Positions 1 to 9,489 of a stretch of 29,927 nucleotides of DNA are shown here, in pieces. The stretch is from Zoogloea sp041911615. Its GTDB lineage: Bacteria; Pseudomonadota; Gammaproteobacteria; Burkholderiales; Rhodocyclaceae. The notes under the pieces were generated by a model that saw only the letters and a list, made by a program, of their open reading frames with translations, searched no databases and had not been told where the DNA came from. The stretch is from assembly GCF_041911615.1 (NCBI RefSeq), contig NZ_JAYROR010000039.1, positions 1-29,927 on the forward strand. Direction: 5' to 3'. The position numbers and the translations under genes are program-made. The number at the start of each line of letters is the position of its first letter. Position 1 is the first letter of the stretch.

Positions 1-2976
1 GACGGCCTGCGCCGCCGCTTCGAACGCCGTCTTGGTGCCGACCTCTCGGCGGTGCGGGTGCACCACGGGCCCGACGCCAGCGAGGCCGCCGCCAGCCTGG
101 ACGCCCGCGCCTTCGCCCTCGGCCCGCACATCGTCGTCGGCGAACGCCACGACCAGCCCCACACCCCCAGCGGCGAACGCCTGCTCGCCCACGAAGTCGC
201 CCACGTGCTGCAGGACGAAGCCACCCCCACCCTGCGCCGCGACAACACCCAACCCGGCGACGCCCCGACCAGCCTCGCCGCGCTGGTGCGCAGCCAGCCC
301 CCCGGCTTCACCGACGCCCAGCTCGACGCCGCCTACCAGCGCTACCTGCGCAGCGAGACCGCCGCCGCCGACCCCACCACCTGGGCGCTGCGTCAGACCA
401 CCGGCCGCCCCCGCGAGCGCCTCGTCCAGCTCCTCGGCCCCGATTTCGCCCGCGGCCAGCGCAGCGGCGCCGCCCGGCCGGCGGTGGACGTCTCGGCGCC
501 CGCCGCGCCGGCCGACTACGACGCCACCCGCCAGCGGCAGGATCTGGCCGCCCTCCAGTCCGCCGGCGGGGCGCTCACCGCGCGTCTCGGCAACCTGCAG
601 TACGACCCCGCCAGCGGCCTGCAGATTTCCGCCGGCCACCAGTCGATCCTGCAGGGCAACGTCGGCGAAGCCCTGGCCCGACCGCTGCTCGAACAGGCGC
701 TGCAGGAAATCCGCCAGACCGAACCGAACGCCCAGCTCTACCTCAACGTCACCGCCCAACTGCGCATGGACGACGGCGGCTGGACCAACCCGGTGCTGTT
801 CACCGACGGCCTGATCGGCGTGGTGGATGGCGGCGGGCTGCGGGTGCTGCGCATCGCCGAGATCAAGTCCGGCCTCGAAGGCGGCGTGCAGGGGCAGGAG
901 CAGGTTCACCGCTGGATCGAAGCCCACAGCACCACCGGCCTGCGCATCCTGCTGCCCGGCGTGGCGCGCACCTTCGAATACAGCGATCACGCCCGCGAGG
1001 TGCGCAACCTCACCGTCGCCCCGCGCATGGTCATCGTCCCCAGCGACGCGCGCTTTGCCGGCAGCCGCAGCGGTCACGGCACCACCGCGCCGGTCATCCC
1101 GCTGCGCATGGCCCAATCCTCGGCCGAGATCAACTACCTCACCGCCGCCACCGCCCAGCGACTGCTCCTCGAGAGCCGCGCCCGCCAGCTCCTCGACGCG
1201 GTGCGCAACCAGCAGGTTCAACCCGCCGTCGTCGGCAGCACCCTCGAACTCCAGCAAAGCGCCACCATCGCACGGCTCCAGCAGCAGAGCCGGGGCCTCG
1301 CCCTGGTGGGCGGCGTGCTCTACCGGGTCGGCGCCGACGCCGAAAGCCGCCAGCTCACCCGGCTCCCGATGCAGCCGATGCAGTTGCCCGCCGCCGCGCC
1401 GGGCACCACCGGCAGCGGCACGGAGAGCGGCACGCCGGGCGTGCCCCCCATCCCGGCAGCGCCCGCGCCGGCCGGGGCCGCGCCCCAGCTCCCAACCGGG
1501 CTCGACCCCGCGCCCCTGCAGGTGCCGGGCATTCCGGGCACCACCCAGATCGCCCCCGGTGTCAACCTGCCCAGCAACGTGCTCAACCTGAGCGGACAGC
1601 CCATCCAGGTGGGCGGCGGGCGCATCGTGCCGCCCAGCCAGCCCGTGGAGCTGCGCGAGGGCGACATCGTGGTGCGCGGCGCTTCGGGGGGCGTCGTCGC
1701 CACCGACGCCGCCACCGGGCGGCCCATCGCCGCCGTGCTCGAAGGCGGCCAGCTGTACAGCGTGGCACCCGCCGGGCGCGTCATCAGCATCGGCGAAGAC
1801 GGCCGCGCGGTGGTGTCGCGCAGTCCGCAACTCGTGCCGCTCACCGCCGAACCGGTGGCCGGCGGCACCACCCCCGCCGCCAGTGGCGTCAGCCCACGGA
1901 TGCGCGTCGCCGCGGGCGGAATGGCGCTCTTCGTGGTCGCCAACGAGATCCTCGCCCCCATCGGTCGCAACCTGCAGCAGCAGCGTCGCAACATTGCCGT
2001 CGGCCAGGCGCAGATCGACTTCTGGGCGCAGTTCGGCGGCAACCCGACCCACGCCGTCTGGCACATCGTCGACGGTCGCGCCGCCGCCGGCGTCGAAGCC
2101 GACACCGAGGCCTTCGGGAGCGGCAGCTACCCCTATGTGCGCAGCATCGACACCGCCTCGTTCGGGCGCACCCTGCCGACCCTCATCACCAGCCACCGGG
2201 ATTTCCTGCTCTTCCTCGACATGGCCAAGGTGCTCGGCACGATCGTCGAAGAACCGCCGATGCCCGGCTTCCCGAGCGCCGAGGAGCGCCAGCAGCCGCG
2301 CCGCTACTACGCGGTGGTCGACGCCCCCGACCGCAGCCTGCGCCAGCGCATCGATCTCACCGACATCATCGCCCCCCTGGGCCAGCGCCTGCTCGGCAGC
2401 CTCGACGCCGACATGCGCGCCCAGCTGGCCGCGCTGCCGGCCGCCGAGCGGCGCAACATCTTCCGCCTCAAACAGGGCAGCGAGACACCGCTGTTCCGTT
2501 CCGCCAGCGGCGGGCAGCCGATCCTGTCGGACCAGCAACTGCTCGGCAACGATCCGTGGGTGCGCCTGCTCGGCCGCACCCAGGAAGGCGGACTCGGCAG
2601 CTGGTTCTTCCACGGCCAGTGGCCTGACCGGGTGCTGGTCGCCCCGGCCAACGTCGACGCCCAGCGCGCCGCCCAGGTGAGCGCCTACGTGGTCAAGAAG
2701 CCGCCGGGCGAGGTGCTCGACGAGGTGCAGGCCGCCGGGCGCCCCATTCTCAGCCGTTCGCCGCCCGACGGCGACGTGGATTCCTTCGTCGCCGGCCCCG
2801 AGCCGGGCAGCGCGCGCTTCGGCGAAACCCGCTACTACCGTCATCCCAACTGGCCCGACGTGCGCTGGACGGCGGCGATCGGCGAACTACACCAGTTCTG
2901 GGTGAATTCCCGCGATATCGAAGCGGTCGGCGAAGACGACGTGAACCGCTACGCCACCGGCCCGGCCGCCCGCTGA
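1..2976 (+). CDS. DUF4157 (eCIS core domain) protein with PD-(D/E)XK nuclease-like region, 5' end missing
   Basis: The reading frame is open to the left edge, so the N terminus lies outside the window; 991 residues are visible. Visible residues 1-75 match the DUF4157/eCIS core domain: an FE-R-LGADLS-VRVH block, then GERLLAHEVAHVLQ with an HExxH zinc-protease-type motif (H64, E65, H68). This domain is common in proteins linked to extracellular contractile injection systems and in large polymorphic toxin-like proteins. Around residues 220-310 there is a GNVGEALARPLL helix, then TDG (D269), AEIKSG (E287, K289) and QGQEQVHRW, the order expected for a PD-(D/E)XK nuclease core. A Pro/Ala/Gly-rich linker follows (about 450-520), then a beta-rich stretch and a long C-terminal region with no recognised family and one weakly hydrophobic segment near 635-650. 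The next gene, 15 nt downstream, also has a DUF4157 domain. The DUF4157 call is firm; the nuclease call is inferred from motif order only. Confidence 0.85.
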   Translation, partial: DGLRRRFERRLGADLSAVRVHHGPDASEAAASLDARAFALGPHIVVGERHDQPHTPSGERLLAHEVAHVLQDEATPTLRRDNTQPGDAPTSLAALVRSQPPGFTDAQLDAAYQRYLRSETAAADPTTWALRQTTGRPRERLVQLLGPDFARGQRSGAARPAVDVSAPAAPADYDATRQRQDLAALQSAGGALTARLGNLQYDPASGLQISAGHQSILQGNVGEALARPLLEQALQEIRQTEPNAQLYLNVTAQLRMDDGGWTNPVLFTDGLIGVVDGGGLRVLRIAEIKSGLEGGVQGQEQVHRWIEAHSTTGLRILLPGVARTFEYSDHAREVRNLTVAPRMVIVPSDARFAGSRSGHGTTAPVIPLRMAQSSAEINYLTAATAQRLLLESRARQLLDAVRNQQVQPAVVGSTLELQQSATIARLQQQSRGLALVGGVLYRVGADAESRQLTRLPMQPMQLPAAAPGTTGSGTESGTPGVPPIPAAPAPAGAAPQLPTGLDPAPLQVPGIPGTTQIAPGVNLPSNVLNLSGQPIQVGGGRIVPPSQPVELREGDIVVRGASGGVVATDAATGRPIAAVLEGGQLYSVAPAGRVISIGEDGRAVVSRSPQLVPLTAEPVAGGTTPAASGVSPRMRVAAGGMALFVVANEILAPIGRNLQQQRRNIAVGQAQIDFWAQFGGNPTHAVWHIVDGRAAAGVEADTEAFGSGSYPYVRSIDTASFGRTLPTLITSHRDFLLFLDMAKVLGTIVEEPPMPGFPSAEERQQPRRYYAVVDAPDRSLRQRIDLTDIIAPLGQRLLGSLDADMRAQLAALPAAERRNIFRLKQGSETPLFRSASGGQPILSDQQLLGNDPWVRLLGRTQEGGLGSWFFHGQWPDRVLVAPANVDAQRAAQVSAYVVKKPPGEVLDEVQAAGRPILSRSPPDGDVDSFVAGPEPGSARFGETRYYRHPNWPDVRWTAAIGELHQFWVNSRDIEAVGEDDVNRYATGPAAR

Positions 2977-2991
2977 AAGGGAGAAGAGAAC

Positions 2992-4149
2992 ATGGGCACG
3001 CCCCGCAACCGGCAAAAAATGCCGCCCATCGCCCGCGATCGCCCGGCCGAACAGCGCGCCGAGCGCGTCGCCCACGGCGAACGTCCGCCCCGCGCGGCCG
3101 CCGCGCGCGCAGCCACGCCCCGTCAGCCGCCCCTCGCCGCACTCGGGCTCGATGCCGGCGTCGCGCTGCCGGCCACCGAGCGGCGCTATTTCGAGGCCCG
3201 TCTCGGCGCCGACCTGCGCGCCGTGCGCATCCACCCCGACAGCGACGCCGCCGTGAGCCTGGGCGCCAACGCCTTCGCCAGCGGCCACGACATCGGCTTC
3301 GCCCCGGGGCGCTGGCAGCCGGGCACCCACGAAGGCCGACGCCTCCTCAGCCACGAACTCACCCACGTGCTCGAACAGGCCCAGCGCGGCCGCAGCGCCG
3401 TGCAGCTCGACGATGCGGTGAAGCCCGCCGAAGCCGACCAGGCCGCCGACGCCCTCACCGAAGGGGTCAAGACCGTCGTCGAGCAGGCCAAGGAGAACGA
3501 AGGCGTCAAGCGCGTGCTGCTCGACCCCGCCAAGCGCTACGCGCTGGGCCAGTGGAACGGCCTCGGTACCGGCGAACAGGTTGCGGTGGCCGGCTTCGGC
3601 GTCGGCACCTACGGCCTCGCCCTGGGCGCCGGACTCGGCGATCCGGCCGGCCGCAAGCTGCTCTCCGACGTGAATCTGGCCGCCCCGCTGGGGCTGATTC
3701 CCTACTCGACGCTCACCGATTTCCGCTACGTGCTGCCGGGCACCGCCGGCGGCCCGACCCAGCTCAAGGCGTCGTTCTCGGGGGACGACCTGCTCGGCCT
3801 CGCCCACGCCAGGCTCGGCTGGATGCCGCCGATGACCCTCAGCCTCGATTTCGGTTGGAGCGTGGCGCCGTCCGGCGGCGTCAGCCTCACCACCGCCAAG
3901 GCGAGCTGGGGCGTGGTGCCGGGGGTCAATCTGCAGATCGGCAGCGGCGTCGGGCTGGACTGGAAGCCCACCGTCGACGGCCCCGACGGCCAGCGCGCGA
4001 CGACGATGAAGTCGATCCCCACGCCCGCCGGTGCCAGCACTTCGCCGGGCGGCACCGGCGTGTTCGTCAGCGTGGATCTGCTGAAGGCGCCCTTCGTGCC
4101 CGCCCCGATCCGCGCCGCACTGGGGGGCGATCCGAAAGGCAAGGAGTGA
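2992..4149 (+). CDS. DUF4157 (eCIS core domain) protein, 385 aa
   Basis: Starts 15 nt after the previous stop, with a purine-rich GGGAGAAGAG stretch just upstream of the ATG, so the two genes are probably one operon. A disordered, Arg/Ala/Pro-rich N terminus (residues 1-50) leads into a complete DUF4157 domain (about 60-130): YFEARLGADLRAVRIH, a GHDIGFAPG turn, and LLSHELTHVLEQ with the HExxH motif (H121, E122, H125). Residues 140-200 look alpha-helical. The last 130 residues are Gly-rich and alternate like beta strands (KASFSGDDLLGLAHARLGWMP, then SLDFGWSVAP), suggesting a beta-sandwich or barrel-like region with no recognised relative. There is no signal peptide, consistent with cargo of a contractile or other non-Sec system. 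Whether the HExxH motif is catalytic is unknown. A bidirectional terminator follows at 4234-4262. Confidence 0.8.
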   Translation: MGTPRNRQKMPPIARDRPAEQRAERVAHGERPPRAAAARAATPRQPPLAALGLDAGVALPATERRYFEARLGADLRAVRIHPDSDAAVSLGANAFASGHDIGFAPGRWQPGTHEGRRLLSHELTHVLEQAQRGRSAVQLDDAVKPAEADQAADALTEGVKTVVEQAKENEGVKRVLLDPAKRYALGQWNGLGTGEQVAVAGFGVGTYGLALGAGLGDPAGRKLLSDVNLAAPLGLIPYSTLTDFRYVLPGTAGGPTQLKASFSGDDLLGLAHARLGWMPPMTLSLDFGWSVAPSGGVSLTTAKASWGVVPGVNLQIGSGVGLDWKPTVDGPDGQRATTMKSIPTPAGASTSPGGTGVFVSVDLLKAPFVPAPIRAALGGDPKGKE

Positions 4150-4233
4150 GCCGGCCTCGCACCGACGAAGCCGAGGCGAGGCCGGGTCCACCGGAAACCC
4201 ATCGGCGCCACCACGATTCGGCACCGCAAACGC

Positions 4234-4262
4234 AAAAAAGCCACTCTTTCGAGTGGCTTTTT
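4234..4262. terminator. Bidirectional Rho-independent terminator
   Basis: The stem AAGCCACTC / GAGTGGCTT with a TTTC loop is preceded by an A run and followed by a T run, so it works on both strands. It lies between the end of the DUF4157 genes (+) and the 3' end of the tRNA-Pro gene (-), and can end both transcripts. Confidence 0.85.
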
Positions 4263-4274
4263 CAGCGGGAATTT

Positions 4275-4351
4275 TGGTCGGGGAAAGAGGATTCGAACCT
4301 CCGGCCCCTGCGTCCCGAACGCAGTGCTCTACCAGGCTGAGCTATTCCCCG
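4275..4351 (-). tRNA. tRNA-Pro (anticodon CGG), copy 1
   Basis: Reading the minus strand gives a complete 77-nt cloverleaf with an encoded CCA end (4275-4277). The acceptor stem is CGGGGAA / TTCCCCG; the D arm contains AGCCTGGTAGA; the anticodon stem is CTGCG / CGCAG around loop TTCGGGA, giving anticodon CGG; the T arm contains GGTTCGAATCC. It decodes the proline codon CCG. The gene is identical over its whole length to the copy at 13403-13479. Its 3' side faces the DUF4157 gene pair, with a terminator 13 nt downstream. Confidence 0.97.
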
Positions 4352-4416
4352 ACGACCCTTCAACTACAGGGGGTTTGCTACGTTTTCCAGAACGTTTCCG
4401 CCTTGGAAAGACAGCT

Positions 4417-4445
4417 ATTATGCACGAACGCACTTCAACGTGCAA
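4417..4445 (-). promoter_or_regulatory. Candidate sigma-70 promoter for tRNA-Pro copy 1
   Basis: On the minus strand TTGCAC (4440-4445) and CATAAT (4417-4422) are separated by exactly 17 nt. Transcription would begin about 60 nt before the mature tRNA 5' end. The -10 is good and the -35 only moderate; the assignment rests on position and spacing alone. Confidence 0.45.
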
Positions 4446-4470
4446 CAACTTCGCCACGTGATTGAAACAA

Positions 4471-4498
4471 GGCCGCGCGACAGTCTGCCGGCGCGGCC
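4471..4498 (-). terminator. GC-rich hairpin terminator after the 59-aa gene
   Basis: The 8-bp perfect inverted repeat GGCCGCGC / GCGCGGCC has a 12-nt loop. On the minus strand it lies six bases after the stop of the small His-rich gene and is followed by TTGTTTC. The T run is short and interrupted, so termination may be partial. Confidence 0.5.
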
Positions 4499-4503
4499 CG
4501 GAA

Positions 4504-4683
4504 TCAGGCGACCGAGGCTTCGGGGTGGGTCGCGGCGACTTCCTCGTGTTCCCATTCCTTCACGGCGTCCGACAGGAGCCGGGCCTTCTCGTGGGCGTCC
4601 GGGGCGTGGTGGTGTTCTTGCTCGAAAGCCTCCAGCGCGTCATGACAGGCGGCGGCCTTCGTGGGGGCGTGGGTATGGGGCAC
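4504..4683 (-). CDS. Small His/Glu-rich protein, 59 aa, GTG start
   Basis: I chose the GTG at 4683 because GGAAGGAAAG sits six bases upstream on the minus strand; no in-frame ATG exists near it. The product is soluble, with 9 His and 9 Glu among 59 residues (motifs HTHAPT, EQEHHHAPDAHE and EWEHEE), one Cys and no membrane segment. The clustered His and acidic residues could bind metal, but no family is recognised. It is followed by a hairpin terminator and diverges from the sensor kinase gene, so the 239-bp gap may control both. A possible -10 TATAAC lies just upstream of the Shine-Dalgarno sequence. The coding assignment is supported by the ribosome-binding site and composition rather than by homology. 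Confidence 0.6.
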   Translation of the reverse strand: MPHTHAPTKAAACHDALEAFEQEHHHAPDAHEKARLLSDAVKEWEHEEVAATHPEASVA

Positions 4684-4710
4684 GATGAACTTTCCTTCCG
4701 TTATAGCAGG

Positions 4711-4743
4711 GATGTTGCAGTGCAAATGCTGCGGCGCAACATC
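4711..4743. promoter_or_regulatory. Inverted repeat GATGTTGC-N17-GCAACATC
   Basis: A perfect 8-bp inverted repeat (4711-4718 and 4736-4743) lies in the gap between the divergent small gene and the sensor kinase, just upstream of the small gene's ribosome-binding site. It could be an operator or an RNA hairpin in either leader. The regulator is unknown. Confidence 0.4.
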
Positions 4744-4816
4744 TGCATTGTATCGACCCCACCCGTCGATCTGCAAGCGCGCCGCGCCATACCCCTGGTG
4801 CAGATTTGTCCCATTC

Positions 4817-4868
4817 GTGACATAGTGGCCGAATGTCTTCGCGGTGTGACATTTAAATAAGATGTCAC
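4817..4868. promoter_or_regulatory. Three GTGACAT sites upstream of the sensor kinase
   Basis: GTGACAT occurs at 4817-4823 and 4846-4852, and inverted as ATGTCAC at 4862-4868. The last two form GTGACAT-N9-ATGTCAC around an AT-rich centre in otherwise GC-rich DNA, 54 nt before the chosen kinase start. This is the arrangement of a dimeric regulator's operator with an extra half-site; the binding protein is not known. Confidence 0.45.
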
Positions 4869-4921
4869 CACCGGACGATGTCGTACGGGCCGCCGGATGG
4901 TTTTCGGCTGAAAAGGAGAAC

Positions 4922-7825
<2,904 letters not shown>

Positions 7826-7832
7826 GGCCGGC

Positions 7833-8411
7833 TCAGGCCGGGCGGAGGAGATCCTCGGGCGTATCCACGTCGCGCAGCACGCCCGCATCGTCGGATTCGA
7901 TCCGCCACAGCAGGTCGCCATGGGCGCCCAGGATCGCCCGGGCACCCGCATCGCCCGTGAGCTGCCGCAGCGCATCCCGCCAACGGGCGGCAAAGCCCAC
8001 CGGATGGCCGCGCCGCCCGGCGTGAAAAGGGGCCGCCAACGCCGCCCCGTCTGTCAGCGCATCCGCCACCTGGCGCAGCGTGCCCGGCTGAACGAAGGGC
8101 ATGTCGCCCAACGCCACGACCCAGCCGGCGGCCTCGGGTGTGGCCGTCACCCCGGCGGCGAGGCTGTAGCCCATGCCCTCGCGGGCAGCGGCGCAGGTCA
8201 CCACCGTCAGCCCCTCCGCGGCGAGCCGGCCGGCAAGGTCCACCTGCTCGGGGCGCACCACCGCCACGCTATGCGGGCAGGCTGCCCGTAATGCGCGGGC
8301 CGCCACCACCGCCATCGGCAGGCCATCGACCAGCGGATGGCTCAGCTTGTCGCCGCCAAAACGCCGTCCGTAACCGGCCGCCAGCAAGATGCCGACCACT
8401 TCGCCGCGCAC
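7833..8411 (-). CDS. mocA: Molybdenum cofactor cytidylyltransferase-type nucleotidyltransferase (MocA family)
   Basis: A 192-residue protein with the MobA/MocA nucleotidyltransferase fold: N-terminal LLAAGYGRRFGGDKL (nucleotide-binding loop with the family Lys), ALGDMPFV (metal-binding Asp) and a C-terminal RDVDTPEDL. MocA adds CMP to molybdopterin to form the MCD cofactor used by hydroxylases of the xanthine oxidase type. It is last in the cluster with the two hydroxylase subunits and XdhC, and its GTG start lies 4 nt after the xdhC stop, which supports the MocA over the MobA assignment. A second in-frame GTG four codons on is an alternative start. The chemistry is clear, the exact nucleotide choice (CTP) is inferred from context. 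Confidence 0.88.
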   Translation of the reverse strand: MRGEVVGILLAAGYGRRFGGDKLSHPLVDGLPMAVVAARALRAACPHSVAVVRPEQVDLAGRLAAEGLTVVTCAAAREGMGYSLAAGVTATPEAAGWVVALGDMPFVQPGTLRQVADALTDGAALAAPFHAGRRGHPVGFAARWRDALRQLTGDAGARAILGAHGDLLWRIESDDAGVLRDVDTPEDLLRPA

Positions 8412-8415
8412 CTCT

Positions 8416-9414
8416 TCAGCCCAGCCCGCAACCCGCGCTGGCCGGGGCCGCGGGCTCCGGCCGGACGAAACGGACGCCGTTCTTCACGGCGGTCATCTCG
8501 GCCAGGATCGACACCGCGATCTCGGGCGGCGTTCGGCTGCCGATGGGAAGGCCCGTCGGGCCGTGCAGCCGCCCGACCTCGCTTTCCGACAGGTCGAAGT
8601 ACTCGAGCAAGCGCGCTTTGCGGGCCGCGTTGTTCACCCTCGAGCCCAGCGCACCGACGTAAAACGCCGGCGACTTGAGGGCTTCGAGCAGCGCCATGTC
8701 GTCGAGCTTGGGGTCGTGGGTCAGGGCGACGATAGCGGTATGGGGATCGGGCAGCATCGCGGTCACCACGTCGTCGGGCATGCCGGCCACCAGCGGCGCG
8801 CCGGCCACGTCCCACTCGATGGCGTATTCGTCGCGGGGGTCGCAGACGCTCACTGCGTAGTCGAGCGCCTGGGCCATCGTCGCGAGGTAACGCGAGATCT
8901 GCCCGGCACCGACGATCAACAGCCGCCAGCGCGGCCCATGCAGTGTCGACAGCCGCGCACCGTCCCAGTGCAGCGCTTCGCCCCGGCAGGCATCGAGCAC
9001 CCGCACCGCGCCGCTGGCGAGATCCACCTCGCGGCGCACCAGCTGCCCCCCCTCGATGCGCGCGGCCAGATCGGCGAGACGGGCGGCGTCCGGCGCGGGT
9101 TCGACCAGCAGTTCAAGGGTGCCCCCGCAAGGAAGCCCGAAGCGCGCCGCCTCGTCGCGGGTCACGCCGTAACGAAGCACGAAGGGCCGACTGCCGGCGA
9201 TTCGGCCGTCGCGCATCCGTTCGATCAGATCGTCCTCGATGCAGCCGCCCGACACCGAGCCCTGTACCTTGCCGTCGTCGCAAAGCGCCATCCACGCGCC
9301 CGCCGGCCGGGGCGCCGAGCCCCAGGTGCGGGCAACCGTGACCAGCGCAACCCGATGTCCGCCCGCCGCCCAGCGGCGCAACGCGGCCAGCACCTGCAAA
9401 TCCTGGCTATCCAT
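8416..9414 (-). CDS. xdhC: XdhC/CoxI-family molybdenum hydroxylase maturation protein
   Basis: The ATG at 9414 has AAGGA eight bases upstream and gives 332 residues; an in-frame ATG at 9465 would add 17 residues without clear sequence support. The N-terminal XdhC_CoxI domain contains GSAPRPAGAWM and SVSGGCIEDDL with its conserved Cys. The C-terminal Rossmann domain has LLIVGAGQIS, then GSRVNNAARKARL and GPTGLPIGSRTPPEIAVSI. Proteins of this family bind the molybdenum cofactor, promote its sulfuration and insert it into xanthine-oxidase-type enzymes. Its position between the large subunit gene and mocA fits this role for the adjacent hydroxylase. Confidence 0.92.
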   Translation of the reverse strand: MDSQDLQVLAALRRWAAGGHRVALVTVARTWGSAPRPAGAWMALCDDGKVQGSVSGGCIEDDLIERMRDGRIAGSRPFVLRYGVTRDEAARFGLPCGGTLELLVEPAPDAARLADLAARIEGGQLVRREVDLASGAVRVLDACRGEALHWDGARLSTLHGPRWRLLIVGAGQISRYLATMAQALDYAVSVCDPRDEYAIEWDVAGAPLVAGMPDDVVTAMLPDPHTAIVALTHDPKLDDMALLEALKSPAFYVGALGSRVNNAARKARLLEYFDLSESEVGRLHGPTGLPIGSRTPPEIAVSILAEMTAVKNGVRFVRPEPAAPASAGCGLG

Positions 9415-9489
9415 CTCCGGATTCCTTCCGACACGAAGTTGAAATGCCAGGGCAGACGATGCCACCCCGGCCGTCTCGGCAGATCGGGC

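Noticed and set aside
2887..4224. Long minus-strand open frame over the second DUF4157 gene
   Set aside because: Gly/Ala/Arg/His-rich shadow of a GC-rich gene, and the plus frame holds a recognisable domain.
4253..4465. Open frames across the tRNA-Pro genes (also at 13402-13602)
   Set aside because: They are translations of the tRNA complement and appear identically at both copies.
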